Below are positions 25,215 to 33,664 of a stretch of 64,000 nucleotides of DNA, one piece after another. This DNA comes from Paenibacillus sp. LHD-117 (GTDB lineage Bacteria; Bacillota; Bacilli; Paenibacillales; Paenibacillaceae): positions 1 through 64,000 of the forward strand of contig NZ_JAVFVT010000042.1 of assembly GCF_030929555.1 (NCBI RefSeq). Direction: 5' to 3'. Below the pieces are notes generated by a model, which was not told the origin of the DNA, searched no databases, and was given only the letters and a program-made list of their open reading frames with translations. The translations under genes were made by a program, and so were the position numbers. Within the stretch, counting starts at the first letter, position 1. Every line of letters starts with the position of its first letter.

Positions 25215-25988
25215 ATGATGATCAGAAAAATATCGTGCGCGCTAGCGGCGGCGGTTATTCTATCGTCCGCGTACGGATTGACGTCCTCCGCGGCGGCAGA
25301 ACGTGTATCGGGGGCAACGATGGCTTCGGTATCGGCGGAGGGTCCATTGCTCTCGCAGAAGGTCGAAGGCGAAGGCGGGCATCATCGCGGAGAGATGTCG
25401 CGCACGGAGTTCGAAGCTTATCGCCTGGAGAAGCTTCGCGAGATGGCGGCCTACTTCGGACTCGAAACTGACGGCAAATCGGCGGACCAGCTGAAGCAAG
25501 AGCTGAAGGAAGCGAGAAAAACGAATCCGGAGAGATGGGAAGCGTTCAAGGCGGAGCATCATGCGAAGCGGCTTGAGCGCCTGCAGCAGATCGCCAAGGA
25601 ACAAGGCATCGCGATCGAAGGAAAGTCGGCGGAGCAGCTCCACAAGGAGCTGAAGAGCGCGCACGGCGAACAGTGGCCAGGACGCTCCAAGAAGGATACC
25701 CGTCAAGAGCCGGCACCTCCTCCGACGGTTGCTCCAGCGCCATCGCCGGCACCGTCCGTCGCGCCGACAGCGGCTCCGACGCCGATGCCGAAGCCGGACA
25801 AAAAGCCCGATGAGAAGGGTGCGGAATCGGAAGGCAAAGGCAACGTTGGCGGAGCCCAGGAGAAAGGCAACGTGGGCGGAGCCCAAGATAAAGGCAATGT
25901 AGGCGGAGCCCAGGAGAAAGGCAACGTCGGCGGAGCCCAGGAGAAAGGCAACGTGGGCGGAGTTCAGGAAGGCAAGCAGGACAAATAG
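25215..25988 (+). CDS. secreted repeat-containing protein of unknown function
   Basis: This 257-residue protein has a Sec signal peptide (cleavage near SSAAAE, about residue 28). Two imperfect copies of a helical repeat follow at about 65-135 (LREMAAYFGLETDGKSADQL and LQQIAKEQGIAIEGKSAEQL), then a Pro/Ala-rich spacer of about 40 residues. The C-terminal tail has five tandem copies of KGNVGGAQE or close variants, encoded by a 27-bp DNA repeat. No catalytic motif is seen. The design suggests a cell-wall or matrix protein. It is probably monocistronic, with a strong terminator after it. Confidence 0.8.
   Translation: MMIRKISCALAAAVILSSAYGLTSSAAAERVSGATMASVSAEGPLLSQKVEGEGGHHRGEMSRTEFEAYRLEKLREMAAYFGLETDGKSADQLKQELKEARKTNPERWEAFKAEHHAKRLERLQQIAKEQGIAIEGKSAEQLHKELKSAHGEQWPGRSKKDTRQEPAPPPTVAPAPSPAPSVAPTAAPTPMPKPDKKPDEKGAESEGKGNVGGAQEKGNVGGAQDKGNVGGAQEKGNVGGAQEKGNVGGVQEGKQDK
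25840..25973 (+). repeat. 27-bp in-frame tandem repeat (about five units)
   Basis: The unit AAAGGCAACGTGGGCGGAGC plus seven more bases recurs with few changes and encodes KGNVGGAQE. Such arrays are prone to copy-number change by slippage. Confidence 0.85.
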
Positions 25989-26002
25989 AGCAAGCGGCAA
26001 CA

Positions 26003-26051
26003 AAACAAGGCATGGATCCGGTTCGCGAGAACCCGGGTCCATGCCTTGTTT
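26003..26051. terminator. bidirectional terminator
   Basis: AAACAAGGCATGGA and TCCATGCCTTGTTT form a 14-bp outer stem with further pairing inside (CCGG...CCGG). It ends both the secreted-protein gene and the convergent dehydrogenase gene. Confidence 0.9.
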
Positions 26052-26077
26052 GAAATATAAGAAAGTAAGAGAAAGTT

Positions 26078-27331
26078 CTATGCCTCGAAGCATTCTTGAA
26101 ATACTTTGCTTAATCCGTATTTGGACGGGGCCTCGTCTTTGCGGTCGATCCACTTCCCGCAGGTAAAGTCGGGGAAAGCCACCGGCATACTGCCTAGGGC
26201 TACGGATTCCTCAGACAGGCAGGTAACGGCCATCCAGGCTGCCGTATCATAAACGTCGATAGGCGCGGGAGTTTGGTTGAGTACGCTTTCGAAAAACGCC
26301 CGCAGCACGAGGAAATCCATACCCCCGTGGCCGCCTTTTACGCCGGAGCTTCGGAACTCCTTCCAAAGGGGGTGCTCATATTTGTCCATATAGCTCTCAA
26401 GGGGTTCCCAGGCGTCTTCCCCGGCCTCGTGCTCGGATGGAGATACGCCGTCGATATAAACGGACTTTTTGTCTTCCATCCAGATGCCCTTCGTGCCCTG
26501 GACTCTTCCGCCTCTGGAATAAACTCTCGGCAGCGAAGTATCGTGAATGAGGAAGATGGTTTCGCCATGGGCGCATTTGATCATCGTCGTAACGACATCG
26601 CCTTGAGCGAAGTCCAGGCTGGCATGTTCATGATTCTCGCCTTTGTTGTCGACGATCCACTGGCGCAAGCCTTTGGCTTTCGAAGACATGGAGGTTAAAG
26701 ATACGAATCGGTTGCCCCTGTTGATATCCAGGTATTTGGCAATCGGCCCGATCTCGTGCGTCGGATAAACTTCTCCGTTCCGGTGCAAGTAATTTTGGAA
26801 ACGATAATGGCGGTTCTCGAGTCCCGTGGCGATTTCGTGGCGCAGATCATGCTGATATCCGCCCTGGCAATGGATAAGCTCGCCGAATAGACCTTGCTTC
26901 ACCATATTCAGAATGGTCAATTCTTCTCTGCCGTAACAGCAGTTCTCCAGCATCATGCAGTCGACCCCTGTTTCTTCGCTGACCCGTACCAGCTCCCATA
27001 TTTCGTGAAGGGAACAGGCGCCGCCGACCTCCATGCCTACCGGCTTGCCGGCTTTCATGGAGGCAATGGCGATTTCTCTATGGGCCGTCCAGGAAGAAGG
27101 CGTAATGACGCAATCCACGTCGCTTCTTTTTACCGCCTCCTTATAGTCCCCGCATGTGTCCGGCCTGTAGCCGCGCAGCTCCATCACCAAATTCGCGGCA
27201 TTCTCCATACGATCCTCGTACAAATCGCAAACGACGGTGATTTTTACATCCTCCATGTCGCATATGTTGCTCATCAGACCCAAACCGCGGCCGCTTACGC
27301 CGATTACCGCTACGTTAATCGTCTTATCCAT
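26078..27331 (-). CDS. Gfo/Idh/MocA family oxidoreductase
   Basis: This 417-residue protein has an N-terminal Rossmann fold with the NAD(P) motif VAVIGVSGRGLG (residues 7-18) and the family pattern of a KPVGMEVGGAC strand near residue 97, in the place of the usual E-K-P motif. Members oxidise or epimerise sugars, inositols or uronates. ATG 27331 follows GGGAGG; the frame extends to 27391 without a ribosome-binding site. It is divergent from an AraC-type regulator, which probably controls it. The substrate is unknown. Confidence 0.9.
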   Translation of the reverse strand: MDKTINVAVIGVSGRGLGLMSNICDMEDVKITVVCDLYEDRMENAANLVMELRGYRPDTCGDYKEAVKRSDVDCVITPSSWTAHREIAIASMKAGKPVGMEVGGACSLHEIWELVRVSEETGVDCMMLENCCYGREELTILNMVKQGLFGELIHCQGGYQHDLRHEIATGLENRHYRFQNYLHRNGEVYPTHEIGPIAKYLDINRGNRFVSLTSMSSKAKGLRQWIVDNKGENHEHASLDFAQGDVVTTMIKCAHGETIFLIHDTSLPRVYSRGGRVQGTKGIWMEDKKSVYIDGVSPSEHEAGEDAWEPLESYMDKYEHPLWKEFRSSGVKGGHGGMDFLVLRAFFESVLNQTPAPIDVYDTAAWMAVTCLSEESVALGSMPVAFPDFTCGKWIDRKDEAPSKYGLSKVFQECFEA

Positions 27332-27521
27332 ATGATCCTCCCGCTCTAAAAAACCTGTACTATATTGCGATATTATGACCAAGTTTCTCATGCATCCATC
27401 AAAGAAATAGATTGATATTGATACACTTTTATTATATCTTTAGCCGTATGGAAGTACATGAACATAATCGGCATTAACCTGCAATATTTTGCTCTTATCT
27501 GATGTGAAAGGTTTGATCGGC

Positions 27522-28364
27522 ATGCATGGCTACAGCGGATCGGTTCTGGAGGATAACGTCTACTTAGGCCACGAGGAATTGTCTGCTCCTTATTTCATTA
27601 ACTGCTGCGGTTATTTGAAGCACGATGGTCTGGACGTATCCTTGGAGCGTACGAGAATGGATTTTTATTTGATTTACCTGATCAACGGGGCTGGCCATTA
27701 CATCACGAGCAGTGGCACCGTAACGGCAAAGGCCGGCAGCATCGTCCTGTACAGGCCCGGCGAGCATCAGCATTACTTTTACGAGGCCGCCGACAAAGCG
27801 GAGCTCTATTGGATCCATTTTACGGGAGGGCAGGCGGAGAGCTTCATGAAGGAACTGGGGTTCAACGACAGCCATTTTTTTCAGGCGGGGATGCGCGCGG
27901 AGTATATCGAGCTTTTCGAAAACATCATCCACGAGCTGCAGATGAAAAAGCCCCATTACCATCAATTGAGCATAAGCTACTTTCTTCAACTGTTAACTCG
28001 GCTGTCGAGGGGCGCGGACGCTTCGGGTAACGGCGAAAAAAAATCCGAAAACAGCGATCTGGAAGCCGTGATCAAGGTTATGAACGAACAATTTCATCAC
28101 GAGCATGCCATGGATCATTATGCGAAGATGAGCAATTTAAGCGTGTTTCAGTTCATTCGAAACTTTAAAAAACGAACCCGGTATTCTCCGGCCAAATATA
28201 TAGAAAAGCTAAGAATCGCGAAGGCTAAGGAGCTGCTCCGCGATTCAAACTTATCAATAGCGGAGATTTCGGCGGTTGTCGGTTACAGGGATCCTTTTTA
28301 TTTCAGCAAGGTTTTCAAGAAAACATCCGGTGCAACCCCCTCGGATTTCAGGGGCAGGGCGTAA
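27522..28364 (+). CDS. AraC family transcriptional regulator
   Basis: The 280-residue regulator has an N-terminal cupin sugar-sensing domain (IVLYRPGEHQHYFYEA near residue 78) and a C-terminal double helix-turn-helix at about 180-280 (AMDHYAKMSNLSVFQFIRNF, then YRDPFYFSKVFKKTSGATP). ATG 27522 is chosen with AAAGGT upstream. Alternative in-frame starts at TTG 27489 or TTG 27513 cannot be excluded. It faces the Gfo/Idh/MocA gene across about 190 bases and probably regulates it. Confidence 0.88.
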   Translation: MHGYSGSVLEDNVYLGHEELSAPYFINCCGYLKHDGLDVSLERTRMDFYLIYLINGAGHYITSSGTVTAKAGSIVLYRPGEHQHYFYEAADKAELYWIHFTGGQAESFMKELGFNDSHFFQAGMRAEYIELFENIIHELQMKKPHYHQLSISYFLQLLTRLSRGADASGNGEKKSENSDLEAVIKVMNEQFHHEHAMDHYAKMSNLSVFQFIRNFKKRTRYSPAKYIEKLRIAKAKELLRDSNLSIAEISAVVGYRDPFYFSKVFKKTSGATPSDFRGRA

Positions 28365-28428
28365 TACGGTCTAGGCGCGTTCAGCGATATCGCGTTCGGC
28401 GTAGGCAGGCGGGCGATTTGAGGGTGCA

Positions 28429-28750
28429 CAACGGGACGAATGTGTACGAAAAATCGTGCTCGCAACGCCCATCCGGGGTGCATCTGGCCGAATGTGTACG
28501 AAAAATCGTGCTCACGACGCTCATTCGAGGTGCATCGGGCCGAATGTGTACGAAAAATCGTGCTCGCAACGCCCATCCGGGGCGCAACGAGACGAATGTG
28601 TACGAAAAATCGTACTTGCAACGTCCAACTGGGGTGCATCGGGCCGAATGTGTACGAAAAATCGTACTCACGACGCCCATTCGGGGTGCATCGGACCGAA
28701 TGTGCAACGCCCAACTGGGGTGCAACGGGCTGAATGTATATGAAATTTCA
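28429..28750. repeat. 52-bp tandem repeat array
   Basis: Units start at 28429, 28481, 28533, 28585 and 28637, each exactly 52 bp. A sixth at 28689 is internally deleted to 34 bp, and a degenerate seventh starts at 28723. Each unit carries two potential hairpins: GTACGA-AAAA-TCGTAC and a CATTCGG...CCGAATG pair. The period is not a multiple of three, so the overlapping ORFs in all frames are artefacts. It lies between the AraC gene and a convergent lipoprotein gene. Confidence 0.9.
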
Positions 28751-28757
28751 AACACGC

Positions 28758-28800
28758 AGGGGCTGTCCCTAAGTCATCTATGACTTTCGGGACAGCCCCT
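28758..28800. terminator. strong hairpin, terminator or MITE-like inverted repeat
   Basis: AGGGGCTGTCCC and GGGACAGCCCCT are perfect 12-bp arms, with a second perfect stem AAGTCAT/ATGACTT inside. It ends the lipoprotein gene on the minus strand. T-runs are weak on both sides, and the arm sequence resembles ends of some insertion sequences, so an insertion relic is possible. Confidence 0.65.
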
Positions 28801-28809
28801 CTTTCGTTC

Positions 28810-29499
28810 CTAAATCGTCCATCCGTTATGGACGAGCGCGCTGAGGTACCAGCCGCCTTCATGTGATTCCAGGACCAGAATGAGGCTCTCCCAATCCATG
28901 CCTTCATACTGCTCGTCGAAGCCGCTGAAATGGTAATCGACGACATAGCAGCCCGGGAACACATCCTTTAAGTTCGGCTCGGTATTGCCTTTCCCTAGGA
29001 TTTCGTCCCAGCCGACCTTCTCCGCGTAAAGGAAATCCTTGTCGTAGATGAACTTCTTGAAGTAATCGCCGAACGTAAGCTCGATGGGTTCACCGGATCC
29101 GTCGTACGAGCCCCAAACGTGCAGCACGTCATCCGCCAATCCCGGAAGCTCTTCCGGCGAAAACCGTTTGGCTTGTGCGGCATCGACATGCACATAGGGG
29201 GAGAACAACACGCCTTTCTCCGGATGAACGTACGACTTCAAGGTTTCCGGATCGGAATCCTTTAAGGCAAGCATAATCGCAGCGGCCGCATCCTGCGGCG
29301 TCCCGAACTTCTTGTCCTGTCCGCCGCCTTCGGCGGAAGGGCTTGGTTCGGCGGACGGTCCGGGCGTGCTCTCGGCTCCGGAAGCCGAAGGCTTCGCGGT
29401 CGCGCTGCCGACCGGATCGTTGCCAGGCCGATTCTCCCCGGTCGAGCATCCCGTCAAGAATGCTGCCGTTATGATGAATAGAATCGCTAATCGCTTCAT
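28810..29499 (-). CDS. lipoprotein of unknown function
   Basis: This 229-residue protein has a lipobox LTGC (Cys18) and a Ser/Pro/Ala-rich linker of about 45 residues. A globular domain of about 150 residues follows, starting FGTPQDAAAAIMLALKDSD and ending in GGWYLSALVHNGWTI. The pattern resembles NTF2-like or SH3-like extracytoplasmic domains seen in Firmicutes lipoproteins, but no family is certain. ATG 29499 has GCGAGGTG upstream; the frame runs back to 29577 without a ribosome-binding site. It is monocistronic. Confidence 0.8.
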   Translation of the reverse strand: MKRLAILFIITAAFLTGCSTGENRPGNDPVGSATAKPSASGAESTPGPSAEPSPSAEGGGQDKKFGTPQDAAAAIMLALKDSDPETLKSYVHPEKGVLFSPYVHVDAAQAKRFSPEELPGLADDVLHVWGSYDGSGEPIELTFGDYFKKFIYDKDFLYAEKVGWDEILGKGNTEPNLKDVFPGCYVVDYHFSGFDEQYEGMDWESLILVLESHEGGWYLSALVHNGWTI

Positions 29500-29679
29500 T
29501 TTGCCGCACCTCGCTTTGGTCTTGACGACCTTTAATGGATTACATTTCAGAATGGCCTCGTTAGAAAGTGATATCATTTCTTGATTATTGTTACACTATT
29601 CAGACGATATCTATGAGCATAATTGTTGCAACTTATTGCGTCTTGTTTTCTTCAGCTTCGTCTGTTAGGATAGAAATTG

Positions 29680-29701
29680 TTTAGTAAAATTATTAACTAA
29701 A
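29680..29701. promoter_or_regulatory. inverted repeat upstream of the LacI-type gene, possible operator
   Basis: TTTAGTAAAATTATTAACTAAA is an interrupted palindrome with arms TTTAGT and ACTAAA, 38 bases before the regulator start. It could be an autoregulatory operator that also controls the alpha-galactosidase gene. Confidence 0.4.
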
Positions 29702-29739
29702 ACAGATAAAATGAACGAACGAAGAACGGGAGCGAAGGA

Positions 29740-30801
29740 ATGGCAACGATCAAACAAATCGCCGCAGAGGCGGGCGTATCGGCCGCGACGGTATCCCGCG
29801 TGCTCAACAACGACGCGACGCTGGCCGTGAGCGAGGACACGAGGACCCGTATTTTCCACATCGCCGAGAGACTCGCCTACAAACCGGCAAGGCTGAAGAA
29901 GCTGAAGCAGGAAGAGCATCTCTCCCGTCAGCAGATCGGGTTGCTGATGTGGTCCTCCCTGGAGGACGAACGCGACGATCCCTACTTCTCGTCCATCCGC
30001 AGGGGAATCGAGCTGCGATGCGAGGAGCTAGGCATGACGATCGCGAAGGTGCTTCGGGGGCGCGGCGGCTCCGAGTTGTCGCCTTGTCATCACCTGGACG
30101 GCTTCATCGCCGTCGGCTCTCTCCGCGTAGAGGACGTTATCGAACTCTACGGAAATCCGGACCGAATCGTGTTCGTGAACCATCCGGAAGTTCCTGCCGC
30201 GTGCGATTCGGTCAACTTGAACTTCGAAGCCGCGACCCGGGAGGCGCTCTCGCATCTGCTTGCGCTCGGCCATACCCGAATCGCCTATGTCGGCGGTCCG
30301 GAAACGATACACGGCCTAGGACCGGGTGGCATCTCGGACGACGCCGACCGCGTCCCGGCCAACGATCCGCGCCGTTCCGCCTTCAAGGCGTTGATGAGCG
30401 CCAATGGGATGTACCGGGACGAATACGACATCGTGTCCGAATGGTCTTCGAACGGCGGATACGTCGGCATGCAAGCGCTGCTGGAGCTGGACGAACGTCC
30501 GACGGCGTGTATGCTGGGCAGTGATCCCATGGCGGTCGGAGCCCTTCGCGCGTTGCATGAAGCGGGAGTCGCGGTGCCCGGCGGCATGGCAATCATCGGC
30601 TTCGACGATATCGAAATTTCGGCTTATCTGAGCCCGCCGTTGACGACGGTGAAGGTGCATACCGAGCTTATGGGGCGTACGGCCGTGCAGCTGCTGCTGG
30701 AGCGGATCCAGGGGCGCGAGCCGGCTATTCACGCGATAGTGAACACCACGATGGTCGTCCGGGAAAGCTGCGGAAGCCGGCTACCGCAGATCGTGGAGTG
30801 A
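29740..30801 (+). CDS. LacI family transcriptional regulator
   Basis: The 353-residue repressor has an N-terminal LacI helix-turn-helix (ATIKQIAAEAGVSAATVSRV, residues 2-21) with hinge helix, and a periplasmic-binding-type effector domain (GFIAVGSL, FVNHPEVP, AIIGFDDIEISAYLSPPLTT). The sequence resembles galactoside-responsive members (MsmR/GanR-like). GGGAGCGAAGGA precedes the ATG. The alpha-galactosidase gene follows by 120 bases, which supports an alpha-galactoside or galactose effector. Confidence 0.93.
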   Translation: MATIKQIAAEAGVSAATVSRVLNNDATLAVSEDTRTRIFHIAERLAYKPARLKKLKQEEHLSRQQIGLLMWSSLEDERDDPYFSSIRRGIELRCEELGMTIAKVLRGRGGSELSPCHHLDGFIAVGSLRVEDVIELYGNPDRIVFVNHPEVPAACDSVNLNFEAATREALSHLLALGHTRIAYVGGPETIHGLGPGGISDDADRVPANDPRRSAFKALMSANGMYRDEYDIVSEWSSNGGYVGMQALLELDERPTACMLGSDPMAVGALRALHEAGVAVPGGMAIIGFDDIEISAYLSPPLTTVKVHTELMGRTAVQLLLERIQGREPAIHAIVNTTMVVRESCGSRLPQIVE

Positions 30802-30920
30802 GCGGAGCAAGCGCGTCCTTACGCCAAGCCCGTCTTCGACTCGTCCGGCTACGATTATTCGGAGATTGGCAGTTCTTCGCGTATACAACCGATTTTTAAT
30901 AATAGGGAGGCCTACTCAAC

Positions 30921-33113
30921 ATGTCCATTCATTATGATGAAAAGAGCCACATTTTCCATCTTCAATCCGGCGGCGCTAGCTATGTGCTCGGCGTGACGAA
31001 ACAAGGTTATTTGGCCCACTATTATTGGGGCAGGAAGGTTCGCGGCACCGCGCTCGAGCGGCTGCTGGAGCTGAAGGAGCGCGCGTCCTTCTCCCCGAGC
31101 ACGGATCTGGAGCAGCGCGAGCTGTCGCTGGACGTCATGCCGCAGGAATACCCCGTGTACGGAAGCTCCGACTTCCGCATGCCGGCCTTCCAGGCGCAGC
31201 TTGCCGACGGGACGACCGTCACGGAGTTCGTCTACGACTCGCATCGCATCGTGCCGGGCAAGCCGGCATTGCCGGGTCTTCCGGCGGTTTATGCCGAAAG
31301 CGCCGAAGAGGCGGAGACGCTCGAGATCGACTTGCTGGACGCGCATTCCGGCCTTCGCGTCACGTTGTCCTACACCGCATTCGCGAACCACAACGCGATC
31401 GCCCGTTCCGTTAATGTGGCCAACGATGGCCAAACGCCGATCAAGCTGCTGCGCGCTTACAGCGCGAGCTTCGATCTGCCGCATGACCGGTTCGAGCTGC
31501 TCCAGCTGTCTGGCGCTTGGTCGCGCGAACGTTACGTGCACAAGCGCAAGCTGGTGCCCGGCCTGCAAGCGGTGGAGAGCCGCAGAGGCTCCAGCAGCCA
31601 TATGCAGAACCCGTTCATCGCTTTGCTCTCGGAAGGCTCGACGGAGGAGCACGGCGACGTTTACGGGGTCAGCCTCGTCTACAGCGGAAGCTTCGCCGCT
31701 GGGGTCGAGGTGGACCAATTCCACACCGCGCGCGTCTTCGCGGGTCTGAACAGCTTCGATTTCAGCTGGCTGCTCGAGCCGGGCGAGACGTTCCAGACGC
31801 CGGAAGCGATCATGGTCTTCTCTGGCGAGGGTCTCGGCGGCATGTCTCGGAGCTACCATGAGCTGTACCGGACCCGCCTGTGCCGTGGCGCGTTCCGCGA
31901 CCAAGCGCGTCCGATCCTGATCAACAACTGGGAAGCAACTTATTTCAATTTCAATGCTGGCAAGATCGAAGCAATCGCGCGGGCGGGGCAGGAGCTTGGC
32001 ATCGAGCTGTTCGTGCTGGACGACGGCTGGTTCGGCAAGCGCGACAGCGACAATTCATCGCTCGGCGATTGGTTCGTCGACCGGAACAAGCTGCCGAACG
32101 GCCTCGAGGATCTCGTATCGCGGGTGACGTCGTCGGGCATGGAATTCGGACTATGGTTCGAGCCGGAGATGGTGTCCCCGGATAGCGAGCTCTACCGCAA
32201 ACATCCCGATTGGTGCTTGCATGTTGAAGGGCGCAGACGGACGCAAGCCCGCCAGCAGCTTATCCTTGATCTGTCGAGGAAGGATGTCCAGGACTACATC
32301 GTCGAGGTCATTACCGCGATTCTGTCCAGCGCGCCGATTACGTATGTGAAGTGGGACATGAACCGCAACATGACGGAGATCGGCTCCGCGCTGCTTCCGG
32401 CCGAACGGCAGCGGGAAACCGCGCATCGCTACATGCTAGGCTTGTACGCCGTGCTGGAGCAAATCACTTCGAGCTTCCCGCATGTCCTGTTCGAAAGCTG
32501 CTCCGGCGGCGGCGGACGCTTCGATCCCGGCATGCTGTACTACATGCCGCAGACTTGGACGAGCGACAATACCGACGCGATCTCGAGGCTTAAGATCCAG
32601 TACGGCACGAGCATCGTTTATCCGATCAGCGCGATGGGCTCCCACGTATCCGCCGTGCCGAACCATCAGGTCGGCCGGATCACTTCGCTTGAGACAAGGG
32701 GCAACGTGGCCCTGTCGGGCAACTTCGGCTACGAGCTGGACCTGACCCAGTTCACGGACGAAGAGAAGGAGCTCGTGAAGGAGCAGGTAGCCAAGTACAA
32801 GGAGATCCGCCATCTCGTGCAATTCGGCGACTTCTACCGGCTGCTCAGCCCGTTCGAAGGCAACGATACTGCTTGGATGTACGTGTCGAAGGACAAAAGC
32901 GAGGCGGCGGTCGTGTTCGTGTCCGTGCTGCAGGAGGCGAATCCGCCGCTCGGCCGATTCTGCATGCAAGGGCTGGATCCAGCGGCCGATTACGAGCTGC
33001 AGGGGGAAGGCGGCAGCTACGGCGGCGACGAGCTCATGTATGCAGGCCTCGCGAAGCCGCAGTTCCATGGCGATTTTGCGAGCAAGGTGTACCATTTGAA
33101 GAGAAGCGAATAA
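30921..33113 (+). CDS. alpha-galactosidase, GH36 family
   Basis: The 730-residue enzyme has the full length and order of tetrameric bacterial GH36 alpha-galactosidases: an N-terminal beta-sandwich, a central TIM barrel and a C-terminal beta domain. The catalytic nucleophile is Asp479 in YVKWDMNRNMTE and the acid/base is Asp549 in TWTSDNTDAIS. CSGGGGRFD lies between them. It removes terminal alpha-galactose from melibiose and raffinose-type sugars. With no signal peptide it is cytoplasmic. AGGGAGGCC precedes the ATG, and a LacI repressor lies directly upstream. Confidence 0.96.
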   Translation: MSIHYDEKSHIFHLQSGGASYVLGVTKQGYLAHYYWGRKVRGTALERLLELKERASFSPSTDLEQRELSLDVMPQEYPVYGSSDFRMPAFQAQLADGTTVTEFVYDSHRIVPGKPALPGLPAVYAESAEEAETLEIDLLDAHSGLRVTLSYTAFANHNAIARSVNVANDGQTPIKLLRAYSASFDLPHDRFELLQLSGAWSRERYVHKRKLVPGLQAVESRRGSSSHMQNPFIALLSEGSTEEHGDVYGVSLVYSGSFAAGVEVDQFHTARVFAGLNSFDFSWLLEPGETFQTPEAIMVFSGEGLGGMSRSYHELYRTRLCRGAFRDQARPILINNWEATYFNFNAGKIEAIARAGQELGIELFVLDDGWFGKRDSDNSSLGDWFVDRNKLPNGLEDLVSRVTSSGMEFGLWFEPEMVSPDSELYRKHPDWCLHVEGRRRTQARQQLILDLSRKDVQDYIVEVITAILSSAPITYVKWDMNRNMTEIGSALLPAERQRETAHRYMLGLYAVLEQITSSFPHVLFESCSGGGGRFDPGMLYYMPQTWTSDNTDAISRLKIQYGTSIVYPISAMGSHVSAVPNHQVGRITSLETRGNVALSGNFGYELDLTQFTDEEKELVKEQVAKYKEIRHLVQFGDFYRLLSPFEGNDTAWMYVSKDKSEAAVVFVSVLQEANPPLGRFCMQGLDPAADYELQGEGGSYGGDELMYAGLAKPQFHGDFASKVYHLKRSE

Positions 33114-33142
33114 ACCTTCTGCCGATTTGCGAAACAGAGTGG

Positions 33143-33187
33143 AACAGAACGGAGAGTAACAGAACGGAGAGTAACAGAACGGAGCGG
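33143..33187. repeat. 15-bp short tandem repeat, three units
   Basis: AACAGAACGGAGAGT occurs three times in a row (the last diverges at the end), starting 30 bases after the alpha-galactosidase stop and running into the terminator stem. Confidence 0.8.
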
Positions 33188-33226
33188 AGCGGTGCCGACG
33201 AGGCGCGACGCTCCGTTTTGTTTTTG
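33179..33226 (+). terminator. terminator of the alpha-galactosidase gene
   Basis: AACGGAGCG and CGCTCCGTT pair and are followed by TTTGTTTTT. Confidence 0.8.
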
Positions 33227-33580
33227 GGAACGTCTCGTAGATTGCTGCATTTGGTACAGTAAATATTGATTGAACCCCATTGAGTTAGAGCTATTCCAGC
33301 ATTTCGTACATGATTTTTTTAAGTTTTCTAGCCTTTGTAGAGCGTTGAGCAGGTAATTGCTGCAGGGAATGCAGGAATTATAGATATGCTTTCAATCCAC
33401 ATGCAAAATGATGCACAGAATACAGGATTGTTTACACCGTTCACGCTGCCGATCCATTATCGGTCAAGAGCCTGGAGCATTCATGGAAAAAAAGGTTGCG
33501 CTTGACGTTACGTCAAACGATATGCTGGCGACATTAAAAGTGCCGCACCCCGTCTGAGGTTTGCGGACTAATTGCAGAAA
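33227..33580. other. intergenic stretch without a recognisable gene
   Basis: About 350 bases of lower-GC DNA. A 24-residue ORF at 33483-33557 has only a weak ribosome-binding site and no family, and is not called. No RNA, promoter or repeat was recognised. Confidence 0.5.
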
Positions 33581-33628
33581 TGCATCTAATGCGCCGCGGG
33601 CCAGGCCGTTGCGGCGACATCAGATGCA
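33581..33628 (-). terminator. long hairpin after the NADH oxidase gene
   Basis: TGCATCTAATGCGCCGC and the facing GCGGCGACATCAGATGCA pair over about 16 bases with two mismatches. On the minus strand it follows the oxidoreductase stop and is followed by TTTCTG. Confidence 0.75.
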
Positions 33629-33664
33629 CTAAAGTTCTTTTCGTGATTCCGTCCGACTCGCTCC

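Noticed and set aside
28429..28750. CRISPR-like array
   Set aside because: Units vary along their whole length and are alike everywhere, so there are no unique spacers, and no cas genes are in the window.
28418..28783. Overlapping 95-138 residue ORFs in several frames on both strands
   Set aside because: They come from the 52-bp tandem array. The period is not divisible by three, so all frames stay open, and none has a credible ribosome-binding site.
33483..33557. 24-residue ORF in the gap after the alpha-galactosidase
   Set aside because: It is too short, has a weak ribosome-binding site and no family.
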